Shown here: positions 1 to 6,388 of the stretch, piece after piece
Layout of the letters: every line of letters starts with the position of its first letter
How positions within the stretch are numbered: the first letter of the stretch is position 1
NCBI GenBank assembly: GCA_019236545.1
Contig: JAFAIV010000105.1
Location: 1 to 10,168 of the forward strand
Reading direction: 5' to 3'
Source of the DNA: Actinomycetota bacterium
Lineage (GTDB): Bacteria > Actinomycetota > Thermoleophilia > Gaiellales > Gaiellaceae
DNA length: 10,168 nucleotides
Translations under genes and position numbers: made by a program
Notes under the pieces: generated by a model
What the model saw: only the letters and a program-made list of their open reading frames with translations
Told to the model about the DNA's origin: nothing
Database searches by the model: none

Positions 1-1298
1 GGCGTCCCGCCCTGCTCGGCGACGCGCTGGACGGCGGCGTCGACCTCCGGGGGCGTGCGGCCGCCGTTCTCCGCGATGAAGGCCTTCACGGCGTCGGCGG
101 CCCCCTTGCGGATCTGGGTGCCGGTCATGTTCACGCCGCTCATCCGGGTCGCCGCGGGGAACGGGACGAACTCGTGCTCGCCGAGCTCCCGCTCGCGCAA
201 CCCGAAGCGCTCCTTCGCAAGGACGACGATCGAGCGGCCTTCCGGCGTCTCGTCGGCGAGCGAGGCGAGCTGCGCGACCTCGGCCAGCTCCTGCTCGCCG
301 ACGCCCGGCGCCGGGATGAACTCGGCTGCCTGCCGGTTGCCGAGCGTGATCGTGCCGGTCTTGTCGAGCAGGAGCACGTCGACGTCGCCCGCCGCCTCGA
401 CGGCGCGGCCGGACATCGCCAGGACGTTGCGCTGGACGAGCCTGTCCATGCCGGCGATGCCGATCGCCGAGAGGAGCGCGCCGATCGTCGTCGGGATGAG
501 CGCGACGAGCAGCGCGATCAGGACGGTCTCGGACTGCCGCGAGTGGGCATAGATCGCGAACGGCTGCAGCGTGACGGTGGCGACGAGGAACGTGATCGTG
601 AGCCCGGCGAGCAGGATGTTCAGCGCGATCTCGTTCGGCGTCTTGCGCCGCTCGGCCCCTTCGACGAGGGCGATCATCCGGTCGAGGAACGACCTTCCCG
701 GCTCCTGCGTCACCTCGATCACGAGCTTGTCGGAGAGCAGGCGTGTTCCGCCGGTGACCGCGGACCGGTCGCCTCCCGCCTCGCGGACGACGGGCGCGGA
801 CTCGCCGGTGATCGCCGACTCGTCCACGGATCCGACGCCCTCGATGATCTCACCGTCGGCCGGGATGACCATGCCCGCCTCGACGACCACGACGTCGCCC
901 TTCTGGAGGTCCGGCGCCGCGACCTCCTCCAGGTTCCCGTCGGAGCGACGGCGCAGGGCGGTCGTCGTCGTACGGGTCGCCCGCAGGGCGTTCGCCTGCG
1001 CCTTGCCGCGCCCCTCGGCGATCGCCTCGGCGAAGTTGGCGAACAGCACGGTGAGCCAGAGCCAGACCGCGATCGTGCCGACGAACCAGAGCTGGTCGTG
1101 GTGCCCCTGGACGAGCTCCTTCAGGAAGATCGCGGTCGTGATCACGCTCCCGATCTCGACGATGAACATCACGGGGTTCTTCAGCTGCAGCCGGGGGTCG
1201 AGCTTCGGGAACGAGTCCTTGACCGCCTGGACCACGAGGTCGCGGGAGAAGACGCCGCTGCGGCGACGTGCCGGAACGGGTGCTGCGACGGACGTCAT
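1..1298 (-). CDS. kdpB: KdpB, catalytic subunit of K+-transporting P-type ATPase (3' end outside window)
   Basis: KdpB is the P-type ATPase subunit that hydrolyses ATP to drive K+ uptake through KdpA in the cytoplasmic membrane. About 432 residues are visible of the roughly 680 usual for the family; the C-terminus lies beyond position 1. The frame shows the actuator motif TGES (residues 164-167), the membrane segment LIPTTIGALLSAIGIAGMDR, the phosphorylation motif DKTGT with D312, and in the nucleotide domain RMSG followed by RKGAADA with K398, matching the ATP-site lysine of E. coli KdpB. The ATG at 1298 directly abuts the kdpC stop (TAG|ATG) and has a GGAGG ribosome site 7 nt upstream (1306-1310), which fixes the start. 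No frame break is seen. It is the last gene visible in this operon and follows kdpC, whereas the usual order puts it before kdpC. Confidence 0.97.
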   Translation of the reverse strand, partial: MTSVAAPVPARRRSGVFSRDLVVQAVKDSFPKLDPRLQLKNPVMFIVEIGSVITTAIFLKELVQGHHDQLWFVGTIAVWLWLTVLFANFAEAIAEGRGKAQANALRATRTTTTALRRRSDGNLEEVAAPDLQKGDVVVVEAGMVIPADGEIIEGVGSVDESAITGESAPVVREAGGDRSAVTGGTRLLSDKLVIEVTQEPGRSFLDRMIALVEGAERRKTPNEIALNILLAGLTITFLVATVTLQPFAIYAHSRQSETVLIALLVALIPTTIGALLSAIGIAGMDRLVQRNVLAMSGRAVEAAGDVDVLLLDKTGTITLGNRQAAEFIPAPGVGEQELAEVAQLASLADETPEGRSIVVLAKERFGLRERELGEHEFVPFPAATRMSGVNMTGTQIRKGAADAVKAFIAENGGRTPPEVDAAVQRVAEQGGT

Positions 1299-1889
1299 CT
1301 ACTTGCCTCCAAGCTTGTCGAGGGCGAGGTTCAGCTCGAGCACGTTCACGCCCGGCTCGCCGAAGAAGCCGAGCCAGCGGCCGTCGGTGTTCTCCGAGAT
1401 CAGCTTCTGGACGGTCGTCAGCGGGAGGTGCCGGACGGCAGCGATGCGGTGCGCCTGCAGCTGCGCGTAGGCGAGCGAGATGTCGGGATCGATCCCGGAC
1501 GCCGACGGCACGACCGCGTCGACCGGGATCTGGTGGATCGTCAGGCCGGCGTCGTATGGGCCTTCGAGCTTCAGGACGGCGGCCGCGTTCTGGTGCACGA
1601 GCTTGGCGAGCGCGGGGTTCGTCGGCCCGAGGTTCGAGAACGTCGTGCCGGCCGCGTTGTAGGCCGGGGTGGTCGCCGACGGCCGCTCGTGGAAGTACCC
1701 GGGGCTCGTGAATGCCTGCGCGGCGAGCCGCGACCCGATCACCTTCCCGTCCTCGACGATCAGGCTCCCGCCCGCCTGGCTCGGGAACGCGGCCGAGGCG
1801 AACGCGGTCATCAGGGCCGGATAGGCGAAGCCGAAGACGGCCGTCATCAGGACGATCGAGACGACGGACGCGACGAGGATGCGCTTCAT
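1299..1889 (-). CDS. kdpC: KdpC, K+-transporting ATPase subunit C
   Basis: KdpC is the single-span subunit that stabilises the KdpFABC complex and aids ATP binding by KdpB. The 196-residue product has the usual family length. It has one N-terminal membrane segment (about residues 4-28) and the family hallmarks FHERPSA (66-72), SGIDPDIS (131-138) and ENTDGRWLGFFGEPGVNVLE (166-185). The start is ATG at 1889, whose last-base overlap with the kdpA stop forms TGATG; a GAGGGG ribosome site lies 11 nt upstream, a rather long spacing. The TAG stop at 1301-1299 touches the kdpB start. Its place between kdpA and kdpB is unusual, because kdpC normally follows kdpB. The sequence itself looks intact and has the same base composition as its neighbours. 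Confidence 0.96.
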   Translation of the reverse strand: MKRILVASVVSIVLMTAVFGFAYPALMTAFASAAFPSQAGGSLIVEDGKVIGSRLAAQAFTSPGYFHERPSATTPAYNAAGTTFSNLGPTNPALAKLVHQNAAAVLKLEGPYDAGLTIHQIPVDAVVPSASGIDPDISLAYAQLQAHRIAAVRHLPLTTVQKLISENTDGRWLGFFGEPGVNVLELNLALDKLGGK

Positions 1890-3604
1890 CAGTGCATCAA
1901 CCCCTCGACGATCGGGCCGAGCGTGAGCGCTGGGAAGAGCATGAGCCCGGCGGTGAGCAGGATCATCCCGACCAGCAGGACGGAGAAGGTCGCGCCGTCG
2001 CTGCGGAAGGTGCCGACCGAGGCCGGCACCGCCCGCTTGGCCGCGAGCGACCCGCCGAGGGCGAGCGCCGCGATCAGCGGCACGAAGCGCCCGAAGAGCA
2101 TGTCGATGCCGCCCAGGTAGGCGGAGAACGGCGTGCCCCCGTAGCCGGCGAAGGCGCTGCCGTTGTTCCCGGCCTGCGACGTGTACGCGTAGAGCGCCTC
2201 GCTGAATCCGTGCGCGCCCGGGTTGTACATCGAAGCGAGTCCGGACTTCGTCACGACGGCCGCCGCGGTCAACGTGAGGATGAGAACGGCCGGGAAGAGC
2301 GACCCGAGCGCGGCGAGCTTCACCTCTCGCGCCTCGATCTTCTTCCCCAGGTACTCCGGCGTTCGTCCCACCATCAGCCCCGCGATGAAGACGGTCAGGA
2401 CGATGATGAACAGGACGCCGTACATCCCCGAGCCGACGCCGCCGTAGATGATCTCCCCGAGGAAGATCATCGTCAGCGGCACGGCGCCGCCCGCCGGGGT
2501 CATGGCGTCGTGCCCGGCGATCACGGCGCCGGTCGACGTCATCGTCGTACCCGTGGTGAAGAGCGCGGTCTCGGCGATGCCGTAGCGGATCTCCTTGTCG
2601 GTCATGTTCCCGCCGGTCTGCAGGCCGCTGTGCGTGATGTTCACGCCGGAGGTGCGCAGCACCCGGGAGCCGTGCTGCTCGGCGACGAAGTTGACGCCGA
2701 CGCCGACCGCGAACAGGACGAACATCGCGGCGAAGATCGCGAGTGCATTGCGCATCCCGCGGATCCAGCGGCCGAACATGAAGACCGACGCGAACGGGAT
2801 CAGCAGCTCGAGGAAGAGCTCGAAGTAGCCGCCGAGGCTGCCAGGCCCCTCGAACGGCGTCGCCGAGTTGGAGTTGTAGAAGCCGCCGCCGTTCGTCCCG
2901 AGATGCTTGATCGCGATCTGGGAGGCGACCGGCCCGCGGGCGATCGTCTGGTGCCCGCCCTGCAGCGTCGTGGCGGTCGCATAGCCGTGGAAGGTCTGCG
3001 GCACGCCGATCGCGATCAGGACGACCGCGCCGACGATCGCGACCGGCAAGAGCACGTAGACCAGCGTCCGGTAGAGGTCGCGCCAGAAGTTGCCGAGGGT
3101 CGCCGACGAGCGGCGCGAGAAGCCGCGGAAGAGCGCGACCATCGCCGCGATGCCGACCGCCGCGGAGACGAAGTTTTGCACCGCGAGCCCGGCCATCTGG
3201 GTCAGGTACGACATGGTCGACTCGCCCGCGTAGTACTGCCAGTTCGTGTTGGTCAGGAAGCTGGCGGCGGTGTTGAAGGAGATGAAGTCCGACACGCCGC
3301 CCATGTGCTGCGGGTTCAGGAAGAGGTGCCCCTGCAGGCGCTGGATCGCGTAGAGCACCAGCACGAACAGGAAGCTGAAGCCGAGCAGGTGAGCGCCGTA
3401 CTCCTTCCACGACTGCTCCTTCGCCGTGCGGTCGCCGATCGCACGGTAGAAGCCCCGCTCGACGCTGCCCAGGAAGCGGAGGCGCCCGCGCCGGAGGAAG
3501 CCGTCGTCGTCGGCGAACACGCGCGCCATGTAGAGCCCGAACGGGTAGCTGGCGGCGATCAGGACGACGACGAAGACGAGGATCTGCCCGATGCCCTGCC
3601 CCAT
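1889..3604 (-). CDS. kdpA: KdpA, K+-binding and translocating subunit
   Basis: KdpA is the channel-like subunit, related to Trk/Ktr/Kcs channels, that selects K+ in the Kdp complex. The product is 571 residues (E. coli KdpA is 557) with about ten hydrophobic segments. The four selectivity-filter repeats are all recognisable: SFLTNTNWQ (115-123), GTNGGGFYNSNSATPFEGP (236-254), TTGTTMTSTGAV (350-361) and QAGNNGSAFAGYG (477-489). The cytoplasmic signature GRTPEYLGKKIEAREVKL (413-430) is also present. The ATG at 3604 overlaps the kdpF stop by one base (TGATG) and follows a strong GAGGGGAG site (3613-3620) with 8 nt spacing. The stop in turn overlaps the kdpC start by one base. No disruption is visible. 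Confidence 0.97.
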   Translation of the reverse strand: MGQGIGQILVFVVVLIAASYPFGLYMARVFADDDGFLRRGRLRFLGSVERGFYRAIGDRTAKEQSWKEYGAHLLGFSFLFVLVLYAIQRLQGHLFLNPQHMGGVSDFISFNTAASFLTNTNWQYYAGESTMSYLTQMAGLAVQNFVSAAVGIAAMVALFRGFSRRSSATLGNFWRDLYRTLVYVLLPVAIVGAVVLIAIGVPQTFHGYATATTLQGGHQTIARGPVASQIAIKHLGTNGGGFYNSNSATPFEGPGSLGGYFELFLELLIPFASVFMFGRWIRGMRNALAIFAAMFVLFAVGVGVNFVAEQHGSRVLRTSGVNITHSGLQTGGNMTDKEIRYGIAETALFTTGTTMTSTGAVIAGHDAMTPAGGAVPLTMIFLGEIIYGGVGSGMYGVLFIIVLTVFIAGLMVGRTPEYLGKKIEAREVKLAALGSLFPAVLILTLTAAAVVTKSGLASMYNPGAHGFSEALYAYTSQAGNNGSAFAGYGGTPFSAYLGGIDMLFGRFVPLIAALALGGSLAAKRAVPASVGTFRSDGATFSVLLVGMILLTAGLMLFPALTLGPIVEGLMH

Positions 3605-3693
3605 CAGAACCGCTCCCCTCGGAAGAGCGCGTACACGAGGTAGACGAGGATCGCGAACGAGATCGCGAGCCCGAAGGCGTCGGCGGCGGACAT
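3604..3693 (-). CDS. kdpF: KdpF, small stabilising subunit of the Kdp ATPase
   Basis: This 29-residue, single-span hydrophobic peptide ends in ALFRGERF, close to the ALxxPERF ending common in KdpF proteins, and lies immediately before kdpA, the normal place for kdpF. KdpF sits at the membrane interface of KdpA and KdpB and stabilises the complex. One hydrophobic stretch (about residues 7-24) fills most of the peptide. The ATG at 3693 overlaps the preceding stop by one base (TGATG) and has a GGGGAAG ribosome site 5 nt upstream (3699-3705). The stop overlaps the kdpA start in the same way. A longer reading in this frame, up to 3861, runs into the 159-aa gene in another frame and is not credible. 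The gene is short enough to be missed by standard gene finders. Confidence 0.88.
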   Translation of the reverse strand: MSAADAFGLAISFAILVYLVYALFRGERF

Positions 3694-3776
3694 CAGAGCT
3701 TCCCCAGGGCCCAGACGAGCCCGAAGAGGAGCACGAAGGTGGCGACGAAGACGGCCACCGCCGCGAGGTCGTACAT
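3693..3776 (-). CDS. 27-aa single-span membrane peptide upstream of kdpF
   Basis: This tiny reading frame begins MYDLAAVAVF and ends LVWALGKL, with a nearly continuous hydrophobic segment (about residues 4-23) that should cross the membrane once. It is not KdpF itself, which follows directly. Support for translation: a perfect GGAGG site (3784-3788) 7 nt before the ATG at 3776, a one-base TGATG overlap with the gene before, and the same overlap with kdpF after. From memory, many actinobacterial and other kdp operons carry a comparable unnamed mini-ORF of 25-30 codons ahead of kdpF, but I cannot check this here. Possible roles are a second KdpF-like accessory peptide, an insertion or assembly aid, or mainly a translational-coupling leader. 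Its function is unknown. Confidence 0.7.
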   Translation of the reverse strand: MYDLAAVAVFVATFVLLFGLVWALGKL

Positions 3777-4255
3777 CAGTGAACCTCCAAGAGGTCGTGG
3801 ATTCGGTCGATCGCCGGTACGAGAGCGGCTGCGTCGCCGGCGATGTAGAGCGGGCCGGCACCGTCGGTGAGCAGGTCGTGCACGTGCACGATCGCGGCGC
3901 CGGTCGCCGGCCGATCGAGGTCGGAAAGCCGATCCGAGAGCAGCTCCAGCGCCGCGACGTGCGGGCGGAGCCTGCGTCGGGCGAGAACGGAGGCGGAGAG
4001 GGCCGGGCGCGGGTCGCGCAGCTCGCGCGCGATCGCGTCGAGCATCCCGGCGAGCCTCCGGCGCTCGCGCGGCGACGTCAGCTCGGCGACGCGCCAAGCG
4101 ACCGACGGGTGCCGCTCCCAGTGGCCGCCGGAGGCGCGGAGGAGCGCATCGGCCGCGCGCCGGCGGCTGCGGCGGCGTAGCCACCCGCCGAGCCGGTTCT
4201 CGCGAGCGTCCGCATGCCTGCGGCGCCCGACCTCGAGCGCATGTCCTCTGTCCAC
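3776..4255 (-). CDS. Uncharacterised 159-aa protein, first gene of the kdp structural operon
   Basis: No named family is recognised. The predicted soluble protein has an arginine-rich N-terminus (RRR at 11-13, 27-29 and 31-33), a central LTSPRERRRL (59-68), and a C-terminal half with HDLLTDGAGPLY (126-137), and ends in HDLLEVH. The LTSPRxRRRL and LLTDGxGPLY motifs resemble, from memory, uncharacterised actinobacterial proteins of 150-200 residues in which the second motif is the best conserved part; this cannot be checked here. No signal peptide, membrane span or catalytic motif is evident. The start is GTG at 4255, seven bases after a TAGCGT -10 element with no ribosome site between, so a leaderless mRNA is likely. 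Its stop overlaps the next small gene (TGATG), placing it firmly in the kdp operon. A cytoplasmic accessory or regulatory role is conceivable but unproven. Confidence 0.75.
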   Translation of the reverse strand: MDRGHALEVGRRRHADARENRLGGWLRRRSRRRAADALLRASGGHWERHPSVAWRVAELTSPRERRRLAGMLDAIARELRDPRPALSASVLARRRLRPHVAALELLSDRLSDLDRPATGAAIVHVHDLLTDGAGPLYIAGDAAALVPAIDRIHDLLEVH

Positions 4256-4262
4256 GCCTTCG

Positions 4263-4268
4263 ACGCTA
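4263..4268 (-). promoter_or_regulatory. Candidate -10 element of the kdp structural operon (leaderless)
   Basis: On the minus strand this reads TAGCGT, fitting the actinobacterial TANNNT consensus. It ends 7 nt before the GTG start of the 159-aa gene at 4255, so transcription would begin at or next to the start codon. No good -35 hexamer is present at the expected distance (4286-4291 reads GCCCTC), as often seen at activator-dependent promoters. Confidence 0.45.
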
Positions 4269-4284
4269 GGACGACGCCGCTGAA

Positions 4285-4309
4285 CGAGGGCTTAGGGTTC
4301 CGGCCCTCG
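4285..4309. repeat. 7-bp inverted repeat in the kdpE/kdp operon gap
   Basis: CGAGGGC (4285-4291) and GCCCTCG (4303-4309) are perfect inverted arms around an 11-nt loop. It starts 22 nt past the kdpE stop and overlaps the -35 region of the proposed operon promoter. It may be a weak kdpE terminator, although no T-tract follows on the minus strand, or it may be an operator. Confidence 0.35.
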
Positions 4310-4311
4310 GC

Positions 4312-4329
4312 CTGAAGATTGTCTGAAGA
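4312..4329 (-). promoter_or_regulatory. Candidate KdpE-binding tandem repeat
   Basis: The minus strand reads TCTTCAG-ACAA-TCTTCAG: two identical 7-mers separated by 4 nt, an 11-nt period. OmpR/PhoB-class regulators, to which KdpE belongs, typically bind head-to-tail half-sites about one helical turn apart. The repeat spans about -57 to -74 from the proposed start of transcription of the kdp structural operon, a suitable activator position. It ends 2 bp from the kdpE stop codon. The assignment to KdpE is inferred from location. Confidence 0.5.
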
Positions 4330-4331
4330 GG

Positions 4332-5015
4332 CTACGCGGGGTCGACGAGCCGGTAGCCGGCGCCGGTCTCCGTGAGCAGGTACTGCGGGTGCGCGCGGTC
4401 GGGCTCGATCTTGCGGCGGAGCTGGGAGATGTTCACCTGGAGGAGGTTGGCCGCGTCCTGGTAGCCGGGGCCCCAGACCTCTCGCAGGAGCTGACGCTGG
4501 GTGAGGAGCTTGCCGACGTTGAGGGCGAAGACGCGGAGCAGGTCGAATTGGTGCGGCGTCAGGTGCACGGGCTTCCCGGCGACGGTGACGGAGCGCTTCG
4601 CGAGGTCGACGACGAGCTCCCCGACCTCGACGACGGGCTCGCCGCCCGGCGCCGTCCTGCGGAGCACCGCGCGCAGGCGCGCGAGCAGTTCGTCGATCCC
4701 GACCGGCTTCGTCACGTAGTCGTCGGCGCCGGCGTCCAGGGCGGCGACCTTCTCGCGCTCGTCGCCGACGGCGGAGAGGACGATGATCGGCGCGGTGCTC
4801 CAGCCGCGGAGCTCGCGGGCGACGTCGGTGCCTGTGCCGTCCGGGAGGACGAGGTCGAGGATCACGGCTTCGGGCGGGCGCATCGCGGCCGCGGCGAGCG
4901 CGGTCTCGACCGTCTCGGCCGTCTCGACCTCGTAGCCCGCACCGCGAAGGCTCGTGCGGAGCGCGCGCAGGATCTGCTGCTCGTCGTCGACGACGAGCAC
5001 GCGCGGGCCGGTCAT
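4332..5015 (-). CDS. kdpE: KdpE, OmpR-family response regulator
   Basis: KdpE is the transcription factor of the Kdp two-component system; phosphorylated by KdpD it activates the kdp structural genes. The 227-residue protein has an N-terminal receiver domain with acidic pocket DDE (10-12), phospho-acceptor D54 in VILDLVLPDG, S81, and K103 in YVTKPVG. A C-terminal winged-helix domain follows, containing LTPHQFDLLRVFALNVGKLL, the recognition-helix region NLLQVNISQLRRKIEPD and a terminal TETGAGYRLVDP. That NISQLRRKIE stretch and the kdpD partner favour KdpE over a generic OmpR regulator. The ATG at 5015 overlaps the kdpD stop by 4 nt (ATGA) and has a strong GGAGGTG site (5021-5027) with 5 nt spacing. 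Its stop lies 76 nt before the operon it probably controls. Confidence 0.92.
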   Translation of the reverse strand: MTGPRVLVVDDEQQILRALRTSLRGAGYEVETAETVETALAAAAMRPPEAVILDLVLPDGTGTDVARELRGWSTAPIIVLSAVGDEREKVAALDAGADDYVTKPVGIDELLARLRAVLRRTAPGGEPVVEVGELVVDLAKRSVTVAGKPVHLTPHQFDLLRVFALNVGKLLTQRQLLREVWGPGYQDAANLLQVNISQLRRKIEPDRAHPQYLLTETGAGYRLVDPA

Positions 5016-6238
5016 GCCGGCACCTCCGCGTGCGCCTGCGCGGCCACCGGCAGCGCGAGGACGAACGTCGCGCCCTGCCCGGCGTGCGACTCGACCCAGA
5101 CGCGGCCGCCGTTCGCCTCCGCGAACCCGCGCGCGATCGCGAGCCCGAGCCCGGCGCCGCGGGTCTCGCCGGTCAGCGAGCCGCGCTGGAACGGCTCGAA
5201 GATCCGCTCCGCCTCGGTCGGCGGGATGCCTGGGCCGTGGTCGACGACGCGCACGAGGACGTCCCGGCCGGTGCGGCGTACCTGGACGCGCACCTTCTCG
5301 TCGGGAGGCGAGTAACGGAGCGCGTTCTCGACGAGGTTCGCCACGACGCGCTCGGCCTGGTGGAGGTCGGCGTGGACGAGGGGCGAGTCGTCGTCCGGGA
5401 GCACGACGTCGACGCGGTCGGCGCCCTCGACGCCGTCGACCGCCTGGAGCACGACGTCCTCGATCGCCCAGTCGCCGAGCTCGGGGGCCGCCGCCCCGGC
5501 CTGCAGGCGCGAGAGGTCGAGGAGATTGGACACGAGCCGGTCGAGCCGCTCCGCCTCGCCGAGGATCGTGTCCGCGAGCTCCTGCCGGTCGCCGGGCTCG
5601 AGCGCGAGCTCGGCGTGCGCGAGCGCGCCCGCGGAAGTCAGGATCGCCATCAGCGGCGAGCGCAGGTCGTGGCTGACGGCGCGGAGCAGCGCGGTCTTCA
5701 TCGCGTCGCTGCGCCGGTACGCCTCCGCCTCGAGCGCCTCGCCGGCGAGCCGCTCGCGCTCGGCCGCGATCCTCTGCAGCGACGTGAGCGCCGGCAGGAG
5801 CCGGCGGCGCGAGCCCGGAGTGGCCGTCGCGGCCTCGATGCGGTCGAGCTCGGTCGCGGCGCTGTTCTGCTCGAGCAGCGCCGTCGCGACGCGCGCGAGG
5901 AGCTCGGCCTCCTGGGCCTGGCGCCGCGACCGCGTGGCGAGCTGGCTGACGACGACGGCGGTGACGACGAAGACGAGCAGCGCGAACCAGTTCCGCGAGT
6001 CCTGCAGCGTGAACGTGTAGAGCGGCGGCAGGAAGAAGAAGTTGAAGGCGAGCATGCTGGCGACCGCGACGAGGACGCCGTACGCGAGCCCGAAGAAGAC
6101 GGCGATCGGGATCACGCCGAGCAGGTAGAGCACCGCAAGGCTGAGGACAGGGATGTGCCCCTTGAGCAGCTCGATCAGGGCGGTGATCGCGGTCACCGCC
6201 AGTGCGCACGACCCGATCCCGAGCGCGAAGCGCCTCAC
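5012..6238 (-). CDS. kdpD: KdpD-type sensor histidine kinase lacking the N-terminal KdpD/Usp region
   Basis: This 408-residue membrane kinase begins directly with four hydrophobic helices (about residues 3-24, 31-50, 51-70 and 84-101). They contain FNFFFLPPLYTFTLQD (65-80), the hallmark of the DUF4118 membrane domain of KdpD. A short linker follows, then the HisKA box SHDLRSP with H190, the N box NLVENALRYSP (301-311), G1 DHGPGIP (333-339), F box FEPF (347-350) and G2 GAGLGLA (361-367). E. coli KdpD has 894 residues; the first ~400 (KdpD and universal-stress domains) are absent here, and most of the GAF-like linker seems reduced. The GTG start at 6238 is supported by a well-placed promoter with no room for that N-terminus, since hppA ends at 6436. 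It is co-transcribed with kdpE through a 4-nt overlap. The architecture matches other DUF4118 kinases; assignment to Kdp control rests on kdpE and the adjacent operon. Confidence 0.85.
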   Translation of the reverse strand: MRRFALGIGSCALAVTAITALIELLKGHIPVLSLAVLYLLGVIPIAVFFGLAYGVLVAVASMLAFNFFFLPPLYTFTLQDSRNWFALLVFVVTAVVVSQLATRSRRQAQEAELLARVATALLEQNSAATELDRIEAATATPGSRRRLLPALTSLQRIAAERERLAGEALEAEAYRRSDAMKTALLRAVSHDLRSPLMAILTSAGALAHAELALEPGDRQELADTILGEAERLDRLVSNLLDLSRLQAGAAAPELGDWAIEDVVLQAVDGVEGADRVDVVLPDDDSPLVHADLHQAERVVANLVENALRYSPPDEKVRVQVRRTGRDVLVRVVDHGPGIPPTEAERIFEPFQRGSLTGETRGAGLGLAIARGFAEANGGRVWVESHAGQGATFVLALPVAAQAHAEVPA

Positions 6239-6245
6239 GCCACCA

Positions 6246-6274
6246 ACGGTACTCCGGCCCTACGCTGGGGTCAT
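6246..6274 (-). promoter_or_regulatory. Candidate kdpDE promoter (leaderless)
   Basis: On the minus strand, ATGACC (6274-6269) and TACCGT (6251-6246) are separated by exactly 17 nt, resembling sigma-70-type -35 (TTGAC-) and -10 (TANNNT) elements. The -10 ends 7 nt before the kdpD GTG at 6238, the same geometry as at the 159-aa gene, and implies a leaderless or nearly leaderless mRNA. A GGTGG just before the GTG could alternatively act as a ribosome site. Confidence 0.45.
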
Positions 6275-6388
6275 GCGAGTCGTCCTGTTCCGCCCTCGTC
6301 GCGGCGGCACCCCTCCGCGCCGCGGCACCATCGTCCCGGCGGACGGCGCCACGCCACGCCTCCTCCGCCACTGCTAGCGAAACGACGA

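Noticed and set aside
174..3643. Long plus-strand open frames opposite kdpB, kdpC and kdpA
   Set aside because: The same shadow composition, with no recognisable domain, while the opposite strand encodes clear Kdp subunits.
3604..3861. 85-codon version of the kdpF frame
   Set aside because: The extra N-terminus is a shadow of the 159-aa and 27-aa genes. The ATG at 3693 has the ribosome site and overlap expected and gives a KdpF of normal length.
4256..4331. Possible c-di-AMP (ydaO-type) or other riboswitch controlling kdp
   Set aside because: The 76-nt gap is too short for that class, and the -10 element adjacent to the start codon implies almost no 5' UTR.
6273..6377. Plus-strand 34-codon frame beginning MRVVLFRPRRGG, preceded by TACGCT and GGGG
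   Set aside because: The product is R/P/G-rich with no family resemblance, and its start region coincides with the proposed -35 element of kdpD on the other strand. The -10-like TACGCT 6 nt before the ATG is intriguing but insufficient.
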